DNA of 64,000 nucleotides from assembly GCA_015179045.1 (NCBI GenBank), contig WHUZ01000002.1, positions 2,480,001 through 2,544,000 of the forward strand, in the 5' to 3' direction. Shown piece by piece: positions 21,935 to 34,084 of this stretch. Source of the stretch: Kalaharituber pfeilii (Eukaryota > Ascomycota > Pezizomycetes > Pezizales > Pezizaceae). The first letter of the stretch is position 1. The number at the start of each line of letters is the position of its first letter. A model generated the notes under the pieces. That model ran no database searches. It was given only the letters and a program-made list of their open reading frames with translations, and was not told the DNA's origin. The position numbers and the translations under genes were made by a program.

Positions 21935-23016
21935 ATGCTGTCCCGGGTTGGATCTTATAAATTCTCGCGGAGGCCCTCAAAGCCAAAGAAGGTGCAAGCG
22001 GACTCTACGGATTCTACAAACTTGGGCATAATACAAGAGCAACAATTAAACTCGACGAACCATTCCGCAAACGGAGACATAAACAATCCAGATACAATGC
22101 TACATAGAGTGGACACAACAGACATTATGAGGCCAGACTCCGGAAGAGCAACGCCTGCAGATCCCTCATCAAACTATATTGGAAAGAAATCATCCAAAAC
22201 TGACCTGAGAAGGTCGAAGAAAGGCCATGCATATTACAACGAGGCCTTTGCGGTTCGAGAAGCTGGACCTCAAGTCCCTGTTGGCGCAGGTATCATGGTC
22301 GAGTTGAAAACCAATGTTATTGTATGTACAACGGTGTTTATCCTAGGAAAGTTGGGATTTTGAGGGGCTAATTCTTCTTTGGCCCGCAGCTTGAAAACGA
22401 GTTTGACTTCATCAAATCGCTATCCCAAATTGTTGCCAAACGATACTCGAGACCCGAAGAATCCGTTGCCCTATCTGTCAGCCATTCATCCTGCATGATC
22501 ATGGGCGGCACCTTTGAAGGTTGCTACTTTCTTACCATAACCTCCCCAGTCTCAATATCACCTACCTGCAACAAGCGAAATGTGGCACTGATCTCCGAGT
22601 GGTTGAATGTCCATCTCGGCGTTCCAAGTTCTCGAGGTTACATTCGATTCATGGAACCCGACATGGCCAATTATGCCGTTGGCGGTATGACCTGTTTGGA
22701 TATGATGGAGCGCGAGAGGTCATCGACAAGGATAGGAATGACAACTACGATTGATGGATTCGGAGGCTCCTCAAAGAACCGGTCCAAAATCAGTGTCACG
22801 AGCAAGAACAAGCCAAGCGTTGGGACGGATAAATTGGATGAAAGTAGGTCAATCACTACAAGAGGGGAGGATACATTGTCAGAAGTCCTGTCATTCAATT
22901 CGGGCCGAAATACCGCTCAGTCAGACTATGCGGAAAAGCCTGTCGCAGCTGCAGTGAAGCGGGGAAGAAGCATGTTCAACTTATTTGGTCGGTCTCAAAA
23001 GATCCCAGCGGCTTAA
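21935..23016 (+). CDS. MIF/tautomerase-fold protein with N- and C-terminal extensions
   Basis: Predicted 337-residue protein in two exons, 21935-22321 and 22390-23016 (68-nt GTATGT...GCAG intron). Residues about 112-240 match the macrophage migration inhibitory factor fold: VELKTNVILENEFDFIKSLS, then RPEESVALSVSHSSCMIMGG, a LISEWLNVHLGVP helix and RGYIRFMEPDMANYAVGG. The MIF family catalytic proline is normally residue 1 of the mature protein; here the domain is internal and the aligned position is Ile120, so tautomerase activity is doubtful. The first 110 residues are Ser/Thr/Asn-rich and disordered, with basic patches (SRRPSKPKK, RRSKKG). The last 100 are also disordered and end in KRGRSMFNLFGRSQKIPAA. 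The start is the first ATG with good context; no better one lies upstream. Confidence 0.72.
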
Positions 23017-24077
23017 AAAATCAACAGTTTACCATTCTATTACAGGCGTTCGGGCGGGTCGGTTTTACTTTATTTTACCTGTTTCATAATACCTTTGCCA
23101 ATAAGTCTTAGAGTTTCTTGATTGCTTCTTTCTATTTTCTTGCATTCGTCATCTTAATTGCTTTTTGTCATTCAAGTAGCTTGCTGGGTATCCTGGTTCT
23201 TGTTCGGATTTTTACTTCTAGTTACTGGGAGTGCTATGCGTTTTTTTTTTTACCATACCCTCTGATGGGCATCGCTAACCTTCAGCTTTCAAATGTGTCA
23301 TTTTTTTTTTTTTTTTTTTTTTTCCCTTTCTCTTTTTGTATATCATTTCTACACCCTCTTTCCTCTTTTATTTCCTAATTGAGCTGGATTGGGTTTGCTT
23401 CGGTATGTTCCAATCAGTTTACCGACTGCAGGATACTTATGTACTTAGGATATTGTAACTGCACGTACGCACATGGCTATACAAGAGGTACCCAGTGAAT
23501 GCTTACCTACTTTACTGCACAGTACGCAAAGTACCGCTGGTTTATGAGCTTTTGGGGATTGCAATTCGTTAGGATAATGTACCTGAGAGTTCAGGGAAAA
23601 ACCGGACTGCGACAGAAACGGGCAAAGGGTCCTGCACCGGCTGGGTCATTCGCACAATGTATGTGTATATACTTTTTATATTTTTACTTTAACTTCTATC
23701 GTTCGCTTTGAGCCTGTTTACTTTTCTTTTTTACCAATCGTACTGCATGTACATCCGAGTCATCGCACATGAGGGTGGAACTAGGATGCGAAGTGGAGAT
23801 GAGATGACTCCATTTGGAGGGCGGTCTGGGAGATGGGGCGGGGAGGCCATACTACTTAGCATTGCAATAGATAGTGAAATGCAATTGGATAGCTTGACGG
23901 CATCTGATTCAGCTCACCGATAATTAACTTATGTGATCTGTGAGAAGTGGGTATGTTTGAGGATATAGGGCAAAGTAAGGTTGTCATACAACGGGGCTTG
24001 CAGTAATCTTGTGCGCCTTGCAGTTTGCAGGACGTTTCAAACAACTGCAGAAACTGGGGGCGGCAGCAGTCTCTAGG
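23017..24077. other. gene-free stretch
   Basis: 3' flank of the MIF-fold gene, with T-rich tracts at 23240-23250 and 23300-23323. No supported gene. Confidence 0.4.
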
Positions 24078-24763
24078 GCGGCAGAGGGAAACCGGAGAAT
24101 ATCCTATTGCATCCATCAGCTATTAGTCGTCCCTACATACACATATTCTTACATCTTTTCCACGGAGCTCGCGTGCTGACATGTATTCCGCTCCAAGTTA
24201 TCAACATTACCAAATACATCAAAGTGGGGTATGTACGGACTCTAACAATAGCTTCCGGTGCAAGCCGAGACATGTAAGTTTTGTACAGTACGTAACGTAA
24301 AATGGCAGAGGAATCCTGGGTACTACGTAACTAGCATTCCCGGTGGCCTCCGTTACGCTCGTGACTAAATAATTATGAACACAACTATACTCCCGTATTA
24401 TAATAACCCTGTTCATTCGCAAACTGCGGCAGAGGGAAACCGGAGAATATCCTATTGCATCCATCAGCTATTAGTCGTCCCTACATACACACATTTTCCA
24501 CGGAGCTCGCGTGCTGACATGTATTCCGCTCCAAGTTATCAACATTACCAAATACTCCAAAGTGGGTTATGTACGGGCTCTAACAATAGCTTCCGGTGCA
24601 AGCCGAGACATGTAAGTTTTTGTACAGTACGTAACGTAAAATGGCAGAGAAATCCTGGGTACTACGTAACTAGCATTCCCGGTGGCCTCCGTTAAGCTCG
24701 TGACTAAATATTATGAACACAACTATACTCCCGTATTATAATAACCCTGTTCATTCGCAAACT
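24078..24763. repeat. tandem duplication of a ~348-bp unit
   Basis: Two adjacent copies, 24078-24425 and 24426-24763. Each begins with GCGGCAGAGGGAAACCGGAG and ends with CCTGTTCATTCGCAAACT. The copies differ by a roughly 10-base indel (extra TTCTTACATC-type bases in copy 1, about 24148) and a few substitutions such as CATCAAAGT/CTCCAAAGT and TTACGCTCG/TTAAGCTCG. The high identity points to a recent event. No ORF spans it. Confidence 0.9.
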
Positions 24764-26559
24764 TTGAATTCCCGTCAAGTTCGTGATTGGATGAACATAT
24801 AGTAAATATCTTTGCAGCAATTCAAACCTGTTTTTCTGGCACACTCTCGAACACTATCTGGTTTTATGAAAGACTTCAATCTATGATATATATATAATGG
24901 AAAGATTAAGAAGGTCATATGTACTTGACACGGGAGAACACCTAATAGAGAGCATAGGTATACGTATATATGCACTCTATATCGTTGTTAAGCTGCACAT
25001 TACGTTTTTTTAAATAAAGCGGTGCATGGGGGAGCAACGCACCTTGCCCACCGTTACAACCTTGACAATGATATTTCGGTCAACTACCGATGCAATTTAA
25101 CAAATGCACAAGTGAGCACTTTAATTCCGCCACGCCCGTTACCGCCGACCAAGGACCTGCGATCGGCCCCAGTACCCAGACTCGGTTAAAGATTCCTGAT
25201 CGTTATATCGAAGAGACATGGGCCCACCGTTGACTTATCATAGCTGTGGGACCCACACTGCACTTGGCAAGTAAAATCACGTGTTCCCGCGTTGGTGGGC
25301 GCACCGTCTGTCACGGCCGGCCACCTGCACATTATGCCCTGCCACACAGCCTCGACCGACCCATTCCAGAAGCACAACGCGTCGAAGGTCTCGGGCAGAA
25401 CATTTCGGAGCATACAAGGATTCCAGAGGTTATACCCGCGATCCGCAATCCAAGGACCATTATGTTTTGTGCCAATCCGTGGGAATGGTCAACTAACGAG
25501 ATTTCCGAGGTGCCTAAGGACAAGAAGATGGATGGAAGCGACAGCAATCCACAGCAGTCCAGCCGTTATGTTAAGATCATCCGGTTGGAAAAGGATCTCG
25601 GCCTTCTGGTGTCTTCGTCTGCCGATCTTGTCGAAGCCCGCATGTTAATCATTCGTGAGCGAATTTAGCTAGCCTAGCACTTCATATATTACAAACAGAC
25701 ACCGAGCGTATGGTGGCGACGAAAGAATCCAAATTCCAAGGGTGTCACCGATTGTTGTCTTTGCGAGCGATCGCGAAATTATCATACCAATGCCATTCTC
25801 ACAATCACCCACTCGGGCGTCCTTATTCACCTCAGGCGCCATGGGTCTTTCCAGAAGCTGGCCCCATTCTTATCCATGCCGCTCCCTCACCATCTCACTA
25901 CTGTCAAGAAATACCAAGGTAGTCAAAACCACATTAAGCTGCCTCTCGGGGCCAGCGAACTACTTGGCCTCCTTTCCAGCTATAACTGGATACTCTTAAT
26001 GCTTACGTGCATGAGATCTCAGTATCTCAACCTTTTGAAACTCTGTGCTGGCTGGAATGCAAGCTTCATACTCAGGGGAACTCGAACGACTGCAGATCTT
26101 TGAGCTGGGATCAAGGAAGTTGAACACCCAGGCGCAGCGCCATCGACATCTCTGTGGGCTCATTCGGGGCATGCTTGGGCTAGGGCCCTTAGAACTATTG
26201 ACGAAGACGTTACTGTTCAGGACCTACTGGAAGACGAAGTAGCGGGAGGAATGAGGCAAAGGGCAGAGATGCGAAGGGGGATGGGGTCCGCATTCTGGGT
26301 GATGAATCAGCATGGGTAAGGAAATCTGGGCACGTGAAAGCAGAAGACAGGGTATAAGGAAGAGGAACTGACGTTCATTGGGAATTGTGCGGAGAGAAAG
26401 TCCAAAAGGTGGGCAGAGGAAATGAAGCGAAGGGGTGGCTTTACTGTGGGGAGCAGGATAAGAAGTTAGAGGACTGTCACATTCCGGAGGCGGGAGTTCT
26501 GTATAGCTACCTGACTATGGCCTTTGCAAGAGGTATGATAGGAACTAGGGCATCAGTGC
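24764..26559. other. gene-free stretch with broken ORFs
   Basis: Between 25240 and 26300 several overlapping plus-strand ORFs of 70-140 codons have a less AT-rich, coding-like look, but they change frame repeatedly. They could be a decayed gene; no family can be named. The rest is noncoding. Confidence 0.3.
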
Positions 26560-26880
26560 TCGGTTACGGCGGTTCGGCAGAGGTTCTGCGGTAGAGGTTC
26601 GTTGGCTGTGGCTCGGTGGCAATGATTCGGCAGCTGTAGTTGGATGGTTACGGTTCGGGGAGTTACGGCGGTTGCGCGGCTACGGCAGGTTATGGTGGCT
26701 GAAGGAAAGCAGAGAAATCAGAAACCGGAGGGGTCTATTGATTAACAAGACAACGGACAAAGAGAGGAAGAACTATCTACAAGAGAGGGCTCCAGCCTTA
26801 TATCCATGTGATCCACTAACATAGAAGGTAATAGCAATATCAACAGCAGGACTACGACGAGACAGGGGGCATAATCAACA
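26560..26880 (-). mobile_element. possible solo LTR remnant
   Basis: Read on the minus strand, the segment starts TGTTGATTATGCCCCC at 26880, has a TATA-like ATATAAGG about 70 bases in, and continues through a pyrimidine-rich stretch to a run of degenerate CCG-type repeats (TACGGCGGTT family on the plus strand, 26570-26690). This order resembles a copia-type LTR promoter. No primer-binding site, polypurine tract, second LTR or reverse transcriptase is visible and the distal boundary is not defined, so this is tentative. Confidence 0.3.
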
Positions 26881-28377
26881 TAGAGAATGCGATGCCGACA
26901 TCAGTGCCGCATCGGTGAGGTATCAAGTGGCTAACAACCTGGCCCGTGGCATATCGGTTCGACTCAGCTTGTCGGCTTGCGAAAAGGTGGCTATGCAAGC
27001 TTATCAGCTGTCAAACAGTCCCGTGATATGGGGCGTGACAAGGACAAATCCGACAAGGCAGATATCGCGGTGCTCCTACAGCTTCTAACATCGTCGAGCA
27101 TTACTGTGCCTGGCAATCTTGCGGCAAAATTTTCTCGCATTGGAAGCCCCTGAGAGGGGGCTTCTCAACGTTTGCTCCTGCTTCTCCACGATTTTGTATA
27201 TTTTTGTTTTTAAAGAACAGGTAACCTAAATTTTTTTTTTTTCCTGCTTTGCCTGTAATAAAGATAGGTCACATGGATTCTGAGCTGAGAGAGTGGGGAG
27301 AGGGGAGAACTCCCAGCACCTTGACAAAAACCCTTTCCTAGTCCCCCACTGTGTAACTACAAGTCCATACTCGTTCTGGTAACTTCAAATGCCATCCACC
27401 CATTACCACAAGAATCCATATCCACAAGCCTCCACCGAGTTGAAGAAGGGAAGGAAAACTTGACATAACTGAAACACAGTCTACTCCACCTCTAGAAGCT
27501 ACCTTAGGTCACTCAACGGTCCAGGAATCACACCACATGCTTCACACCTTGAACCCTCATTGGTATGTAGTCTGGCCTGAACCTTTATCATTAGAGAAAG
27601 AACTAGTCAAAAATGCCCGAGTTATAATTCGAAGCTGCCAGCATCATACTATCACAATTCGTTTATTGCCAGCAGAGTCTAGATCTATGTTAGATACTGT
27701 CTTACCTCACATTACTTTTACATTCACTCCAAAATTTCGTTCATGGAGGTGTAGGGCGAAGAGAGTTCCCCCTCCGGGTGACTATACCAGTATTCTCGCA
27801 TGAACAACTTTATGCCGTACCAGTGTTCTACGACAGCTAGATATTGCAGTTTTTTTTTTTTTAAAAAAAAAAATATCCCCGTGCCGGGCTACCCCATAAC
27901 AGTGGGTCAGTGGCACTAGCCCGGGCCAGTCGTGACTGGAACGTCTGTTACAAGTGGCCGGCACCCAAGCAACCAGCACAAATCTATATACAAGTACAAA
28001 AATTGTGTATCATCCACTTCTTGAAGGCTTATAAAAAAAACAAAAAAAACCCCCCCTAATCATGTATATAATAATCTATCATCTCTAAACTCTCTTGCAC
28101 CGACAATTAATTTTCTTTATATTTTTTCATACTCTTTCTACCTATTTTGATAATGGAAATGTCGTAACTGTTTGTTACGATATCCTGATTTTTTTGGGCA
28201 TTAGAGATGTCCCATGATGATAGTCTTTAGGCTAAAATACTCCACATGGATAAACAGCCTGCTTAACACAGACACCATATTGTGGTAAATAAAAATTTCC
28301 GCCCGGATTCTTCCTGTTCTACATTTCCTCTCCTACCTGTAGTCCAGGATGACAGGTACTTTGTTCCATTTCTTTCA
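26881..28377. other. gene-free stretch
   Basis: No gene supported. It contains a T run followed by an A run at about 27850-27872 that could fold into a hairpin, and C/A homopolymers near 28030-28060. ORF 27537-27803 has no recognisable features. Confidence 0.4.
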
Positions 28378-29248
28378 TTATGTATATATTGTGCATAATT
28401 TATACTTGTCTGTCCTGAAGGAGATGCTAGTTGCTGCTGTGAGCTCGAAACCAGCAATGGTGATAGTACAGGAAGGCGGAATGTCAGGATAATGCACCCA
28501 TTGAATATTAGTCTATAAAATGATTTTCGAAATTTGCAATAACACTTTGAGGTACCTTGCAAAATATAAGATCCCAAAAAGCGGCGAATGCTGCCGAGAA
28601 TTTTTTTGCCTGTAAATTTTTGACCCGGTCAACAACAGGCATTCGGAGATTTCCAGCTGCAAAGTTTTGGGGAACCATCTTCCCAGGATCATCTAGCTAT
28701 AGATACATATATATTACAGTAGTATTAATCAATCGAAAAGTTATATATACTTACTAGCACTGCTTTTCCAACTTCTGTAGCATCCGCCACAATTTCATCA
28801 ACACAATTGACAAGTTTCTGCCTAGTGAAACCTCTACTACTCAAACTAACTCTTTAGTATCGGCATCATACACTAGTGCATTATCGGTAGCCTTGATAGT
28901 TTCAAGAAGAGATACAGGATACCCCCGGTGGCTGCTGTCAGCAAGAGTATAGGCCTGCATATATTCAGCCCAGTCATAAGTATCCTGGATTTTGGCAACC
29001 CAGGTATCAGCCGGTGGGTAGGGTATCATGAGACGCCGGGTATGATGTACTGGCATTGTAACAGGATCTAAATTCTGCCAACTAATGCCTGCACTCCAGA
29101 GCATTTCTCTCCGGTGCTTCCATTTATCTCCCTTTAAGTTTTGTAGTAGAGCAACAAATTCTGTTGCTGCAAGTATGTGAACAACTTCCTCCGGTATGGC
29201 ATAACTTCCTTTGTTTTGAAGTACTCCTCTTGAGCACCACATAGCACC
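28378..29248 (-). pseudogene. unknown multi-exon gene with a broken frame (3' part)
   Basis: I do not recognise the family, but the splice structure is convincing. From the 3' end: exon 28378-28512 (44 codons and stop, ending KLCTIYT), a 43-nt intron, exon 28556-28696 (47 codons, LDDPGKMVPQNFAAGNL...), a 58-nt GTAAGT...TATAG intron, and an upstream exon 28755 to about 29248. All junctions are phase 0. Inside the upstream exon the frame breaks near 28841: ALVYDADTKELV reaches a stop, while the next frame continues as LSSRGFTRQKLVNCVDEIV. Removing a 29-nt GT...AG segment would repair it, but that is shorter than any other intron here. The 5' exons, if any, lie around 29260-29660 and cannot be resolved. 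It is either a recently damaged gene or one with a mis-sequenced base. Confidence 0.45.
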
Positions 29249-30212
29249 CTATTGACAGCATTAAAAGAAAATCCAGAAGTATTTGGTAGTTCCCATTACT
29301 GCAGAAACTCCCCCATTGCTATACCAGTAGGACTACATTATTGCTATTTATTTAGCACGGAAGACCAATACAAGTTATAGCGGTGAAAAGACCAAGGAAT
29401 TCCAATGTAGGGAAATATGCAGCAGTAGTCGTACCAAATACTCTATACTGATATCGCAAAGAGTTACTACATAGTGCAAACAGTGAGCCAAAAATTCGCC
29501 ATCAAATGAAGGCAAGGAAGGAGAGGAGCTAGGACGGCTGGCAGGATACCTACCAGTACAAATATCAAATGTTGGCAATGATGCTGTCGATTTCGATGCA
29601 GCTGTCCATGCTGCGGCAAGTGCGAATGGTAGGAGCCAAACGCTGCTTTTGAAGGCAAATATTATAGGTAGGTGTCAGAGGCAGGTGTCATTGGCTGGCA
29701 CCGGTGAGGGTACTGGTGGAGGGTGCAGTAGGGGGTGCCAGTGGGAGGCGCCGGCGGGAGGTGTCGGTAGGGGGTCAATGGTAGATAGTGGCAGATTTCG
29801 GATCGCTGGGTCAGATGGCAGGTGCTGGATGGTAGGTGTCAAAGAATGAATGTACGGGTGGGTGTGAAGGTGGCCTGTTGCTTGTATACTGTATATCCAT
29901 CCAGTTCTCGAAACTCGGCGTTGAAAAACACAATCTAGAAATTTAGTTGTTCCCTTTTGGCCAAAGCCAAACTTCCGTCTCACAACCCACATCTATTGGA
30001 ATGTCTCACAACCACGTGATCTCTGCCACATCCCAACTAGGAAGCCACTACCCAAAGCGGTAGTCTGCATTGCCCAACGAGAGGCATCGAGAATAACTGA
30101 AGAATGAAAGAATCCTTTTTTTTTTCAAGTAAAATGAAAACCAAATCGCATGCACACACACACAAAAAAAATAAAAATAAAAAATAAAAAATAAAAAATG
30201 AATCATAATATA

Positions 30213-30243
<31 letters not shown>

Positions 30244-30567
30244 ATAACCCCGCTTGTAGCACTTGGCCATGGCAGGGTGAATCATAATATATGCTGATGA
30301 AGCAAACATATATCCTCTGCCAATACCAAATAAATCCCAAAAATGCGTGAAAGCGACAGAGAGGCATAACGCATGAATCTAATGCGCAACAGGAGTAATA
30401 TTGAAAAAAGCACAAGCGCAGCCAGATGCAAAAAACTCCAGACCCAATAAACCAAAGGAAAGGGGAAAACTAGTGAGAAAATAAAGAAAAAATAAATAGG
30501 AAATAAAAAAATCTAAATCAACATTCCCTCCACATGCAACCCAGACATCATAACAGAGATACTCTCA
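29249..30567. other. gene-free stretch with degenerate minisatellite
   Basis: 29667-29850 holds an imperfect G-rich minisatellite built on GGTGTC/GGTGCCAG-like words (about 10-20 nt). Further on are A-rich repeats at 30120-30200, a T run at 30211-30236, and a repeated AATCATAATATAT word at 30200 and 30280. No gene supported. Confidence 0.5.
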
Positions 30568-31632
30568 CTATGCCCTCACAGCCGGTGGTAATGGCACTTC
30601 CATACCCCCATTACCACTGCCAAACGTTTCCTCACTCTCTTGTGGTTCACGTGCAGCCATATTAGTACCTGCCTGCGTATCCGTTTCCTTGAGTGCCCTC
30701 CTTCGCATTCCTTCTTCAACTTCTCGTTCTAGGCGATTGCGGGTATGGGCTTTGGGGCGGAGGTCGAAGACAAATGTGAGGACGTAGAAGGTGAAGATGA
30801 AAGCGATGACTGTCAACAAGTTCATTAGTTATTCAGTTTCAGACACACGAATGATGCAGAAAACCCTTACCCCACTCCAAAATTGCACCCGCAGTGTGCC
30901 TTTTCTGCAACAAACACACAATAAATGCAATGCTCAGTGCACCCTCTGTAACCAACAATACCGTCTTTGCCAAATAGCTATACCTAAGTACGGCGTGGTC
31001 CACGAATGACTTCCCGAGACTTCGGTACTCGAGGGTGGTGAAGATTGCAGAGAGAATGACACCCAGCATGAAGAGTAATAGGAACAGCCGATGAAGGTTT
31101 GAATATACAGCTGTGTCAAAAACTGTTAGGAGGACAAGGGAGACAGAACCTAAGAGACCGAAAAGAAGGGCAAGAAAGTCTAGGATGCGGTCAAGGCGGC
31201 GGGGAAGAGCTTGGTGGCGGCCTGTTTGGGAAGAGGTGATTTTTCAGCAATAGCAACTGGGAATCTTGGGGAAGGAAGGGGTACAAACGCATGAACAGCA
31301 AACTCAAAAAGAAAAACAGACCAGTTATCGCACATCCTGTGACGAACAGGGGCCCAAGTTCCTGTGCTCCAATGTCGGATATGTATGCGACTTTGCCGTG
31401 CTCCATTGTTGGGTACTGCGGCCTACCTTGGACAAGGTAGACAATAAGCATTGCCCAAAGCATTGCTATAGGAGGAATTTAGTCCATTGTCCTGGTTTTC
31501 TGCGAAGTAAGAGTGGATGGAGGACTAAGGATATCCATTGGGGGACCTACCGAACCATGCGGTAGCTGAGGTCAGCGGAAAGATCCAATAGAGTCCATTG
31601 TTTTCGAGGTAGCTGAAGAAGGGGAAGAGCAT
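30568..31632 (-). CDS. FRAG1/DRAM/SFK1 family multi-pass membrane protein
   Basis: 283-residue protein with about six transmembrane segments, matching the FRAG1/DRAM/Sfk1 family. Yeast Sfk1 acts at the plasma membrane with the PI4-kinase Stt4 and in lipid asymmetry. Exons: 31551-31632, 31289-31465, 30871-31221 and 30568-30809, all junctions in frame. Landmarks are YWIFPLTSATAWF at the N-terminus, the loop YISDIGAQELGPLFVTGCAI typical of the family, LRRLDRILDFLALLFG-like TM3, FTTLEYRSLGKSF between later TMs, and a hydrophilic tail after VLTFVFDLRP. The tail (Glu/Arg-rich, about 60 residues) is predicted cytosolic. Start chosen as the ATG in MLFPFFSYLENNG; it leaves a short cytosolic N-terminus before TM1. 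Confidence 0.85.
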
Positions 31633-33281
31633 CTTCTTCTGGTTCCACCTTTTTCAATGGTTGGTTTTGTGATTGGTTTTAGCTGGAATTAACTTTGAGT
31701 TGCTGATGGAGTTACGTGGAATGGCTTTTTATGGGCTTTTCTTTCTTTTTTTTTTGGTTTCGTTCTGGGGATTCGGGCGCAAGTGTGATTTTTCCTATGA
31801 TTTCCTTCGAACTTTGGTATAAAGACGGGAATATTAATTGCTGGGGTGCTGAATTATGGCACAGTGTGGTGGCCGTGTGCCTCTTCAATCCCAGCCTTGG
31901 AATGGCCCGATTCCAACTCCCTGAAATGTTTGAGAAATATAATAAAATTCAAATAAATAAAAAGATATCGATTTCACAATTAAGAGCAAAGATACATAAG
32001 CTGGTTTTTTGAGTCCTGATGGTTTATATAAGCTTGAAAAGACTGAACAGAATCATGGCCAGCAAATGTCCAGTCTCGTGCCCACCTGACCAGCGGCGTC
32101 CGCTATCCACACCTGTCAAGCATCAGAAAGTAATTATGGCTGGTGGAAGGTAAAGGTATGGTCTTGCTGAATTTTCAAGTTTCGTGCGTCATCATCAACG
32201 GGCTGCATGTAATGTAAAGCTCAAGGGTTCGAGTGCTTGGTGGGTGTGGTCAAGGGCCGAACAGTAGTGCTGGTTTGGCGCCAAGACTTCTCATATGCAG
32301 CCAGACAATAACTTTGCCTACTCAGTTCCCGGGCAGCAGATAAGCTTAAGCAAGTTTTTTGGGGCAGAGTCAGGGTCTGACCAAAGATTGGACGATCTAC
32401 GAGGCTACATACCAGTGCTACAGACAGCGAGGGGGCGGCGGAATACGGCGACGAGCAACGTACAGAGCGAAGTGCAGGGGAGATTATAAAGGGAGGACAG
32501 GAATAGAACAGAATTGCAGTTAGGGGAATCGGGTGGCATCGGTTGCAATAAGTTCTGAGTGTCGCAGAAGGACTGCATAGCATAGCACACCACGGCATAC
32601 TTGTATGTATACAAGCAAACATACTTTCCTCTATCTCTATGGCTGCCCTTCGCATCGCCGCCTTGCACCCCTCTGGCTGCCTCCCATACTAGTACATTTC
32701 TCTCTTACGTCCCGTCTTGCAACTCGGCCAACGAATTTCTGTCCTCCCCTTCCTCTTCTCCTCACTCCCCTCTCCCTTCAATAAACCTCCTCAACGCATT
32801 CTTGTAGACCGAACATTGCCCTACCCCTATATCTCTTTTTACCGTTGTATCTTCAAGTGGGTTAGCGAGGGGGTGAAGGAGAGGGGAGATGCCCAGTGAC
32901 GGTTGTTAACAGAAGTTGAAGATTGCGGAGGTTAATGGTTTAAATCAATACTCTGATATATGATAAGACATTTCTGTTTTTCAATTTTTTACTTTATTTT
33001 GGAGTTTCTCAATTAGGAGGCGTTTCCCACTTCTGTTCAGTTATTGGATCTAGAGTCGTAACCGTTCCATTACTTTCTGTGACAAAAAATATGCACGGAA
33101 TTAAACTCAGACATTTGGGGTTCCAGTGAGGGCAGATGGAATATAATAAGATATAATATTTCATTGCAACTAGAATAGTGGTGGTATCCCAACGGAAGTT
33201 GACTCAATAATGCCTTATCCGAAGCACCGACTATTAGTAGCTTAACTCCGATAGATATCCACAAAGTTTCCGACTGATATT
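31633..33281. other. gene-free stretch
   Basis: About 1.65 kb. It includes the SFK1-like promoter, and CT-rich sequence at 32630-32800. Overlapping ORFs on both strands at 32221-32900 reflect composition. No gene supported. Confidence 0.4.
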
Positions 33282-34084
33282 TTACTTTGTTATTAGTTTA
33301 GCGTCACTAGGCTCCTGGGTACCCAGTAGAGCTTGAGGCCCTGGTTTCGATATGAAGATGATGCAAGTCGCTATAATTGTCAACGACACTATCGCAACAA
33401 TCTTTTCGAGGCGTCAGTGTTTATGTAGCTTTAGAAATGGAGAACATGACACTAACTATCTGCGTCTTAATCCCATGCTGAACCTTGGCTCGTTTCTTCC
33501 TATAATCCTCGACGGTGCTGAAATAGTTTCCTAGACCAGTGCAGAGACACAGCAGTGATAAAAACCAGAAGATAAGTCCAAGCGGTAGGGCTATTTGTTG
33601 CTGAAGAGCTGTGGCCGGTGAACGCAGTTGAAACGAAAGTGTGATGGCTATCGAGAGGACGGTGAGGTAGATCGAAAGCCGGAGCCATGAGAGGAAGTCT
33701 ATTGGTTACGTCAGAGCTGGAAAATTCGACATTTGAGTGAACCATGAAATCAAGCAATCTCGGGATTGTAAATTGATCAACTGGGTTCTAACTTCGTTCA
33801 TTCGCACAATGATCTCTGGCATCTGAGGCGGAATTTTCAAAGACGAGAGGTGAGACGAATGGATTCGCAAATAATGGACTTGTCTCGTCAAATCTATGCG
33901 GCGCAAGCACTGTCAGTATATTTGCGTACTTATAGAAGGAAAACTTGAGCTCATAATGATCATACTCCGAGACCAAAATTGGCCTGGGCCCGAAGGTACC
34001 ATAATCTGTGTATCCCTCTGGATCTCTCCTCCGCGTGGCTGCAGCAAGGGCAGAGGACCTTGTTATTGTTTCCACATTCGACAT
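33282..34084 (-). CDS. DUF202 domain membrane protein
   Basis: A 217-residue protein from three exons: 33793-34084, 33457-33698 and 33282-33401. The DUF202 signature spans intron 1: SASDARDHCANER joins to NFLSWLRLSIYLTVLSIAI, matching the usual ANER-TFLAWLR pattern. Three hydrophobic segments follow: LSIYLTVLSIAITLSF, LPLGLIFWFLSLLCLCTGL and, in exon 3, IVAIVSLTIIATCIIF. Between them is a basic loop (TVEDYRKKRAKVQHG). The first 90 residues are hydrophilic. Function is unknown; the domain also occurs in vacuolar Vtc proteins, but no SPX domain is present here. A possible unspliced intron lies inside exon 1 (around 33898-33980). Divergent from the GPI8-like gene, 484 bp apart. Confidence 0.8.

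Noticed and set aside
25740..26240. Remnant of an IucA/IucC siderophore synthetase
   Set aside because: A short HIKLPLG segment suggested it, but neighbouring motifs do not follow and the match changes frame; too weak to claim.
26940..26990. tRNA gene suggested by a GGTTCGACTC B-box-like word
   Set aside because: No acceptor-stem pairing or A box at the correct distance could be found.
32221..32899. Protein gene in the CT-rich stretch upstream of DUF202
   Set aside because: ORFs occur in all frames with low-complexity composition and no signals of splicing or start context.
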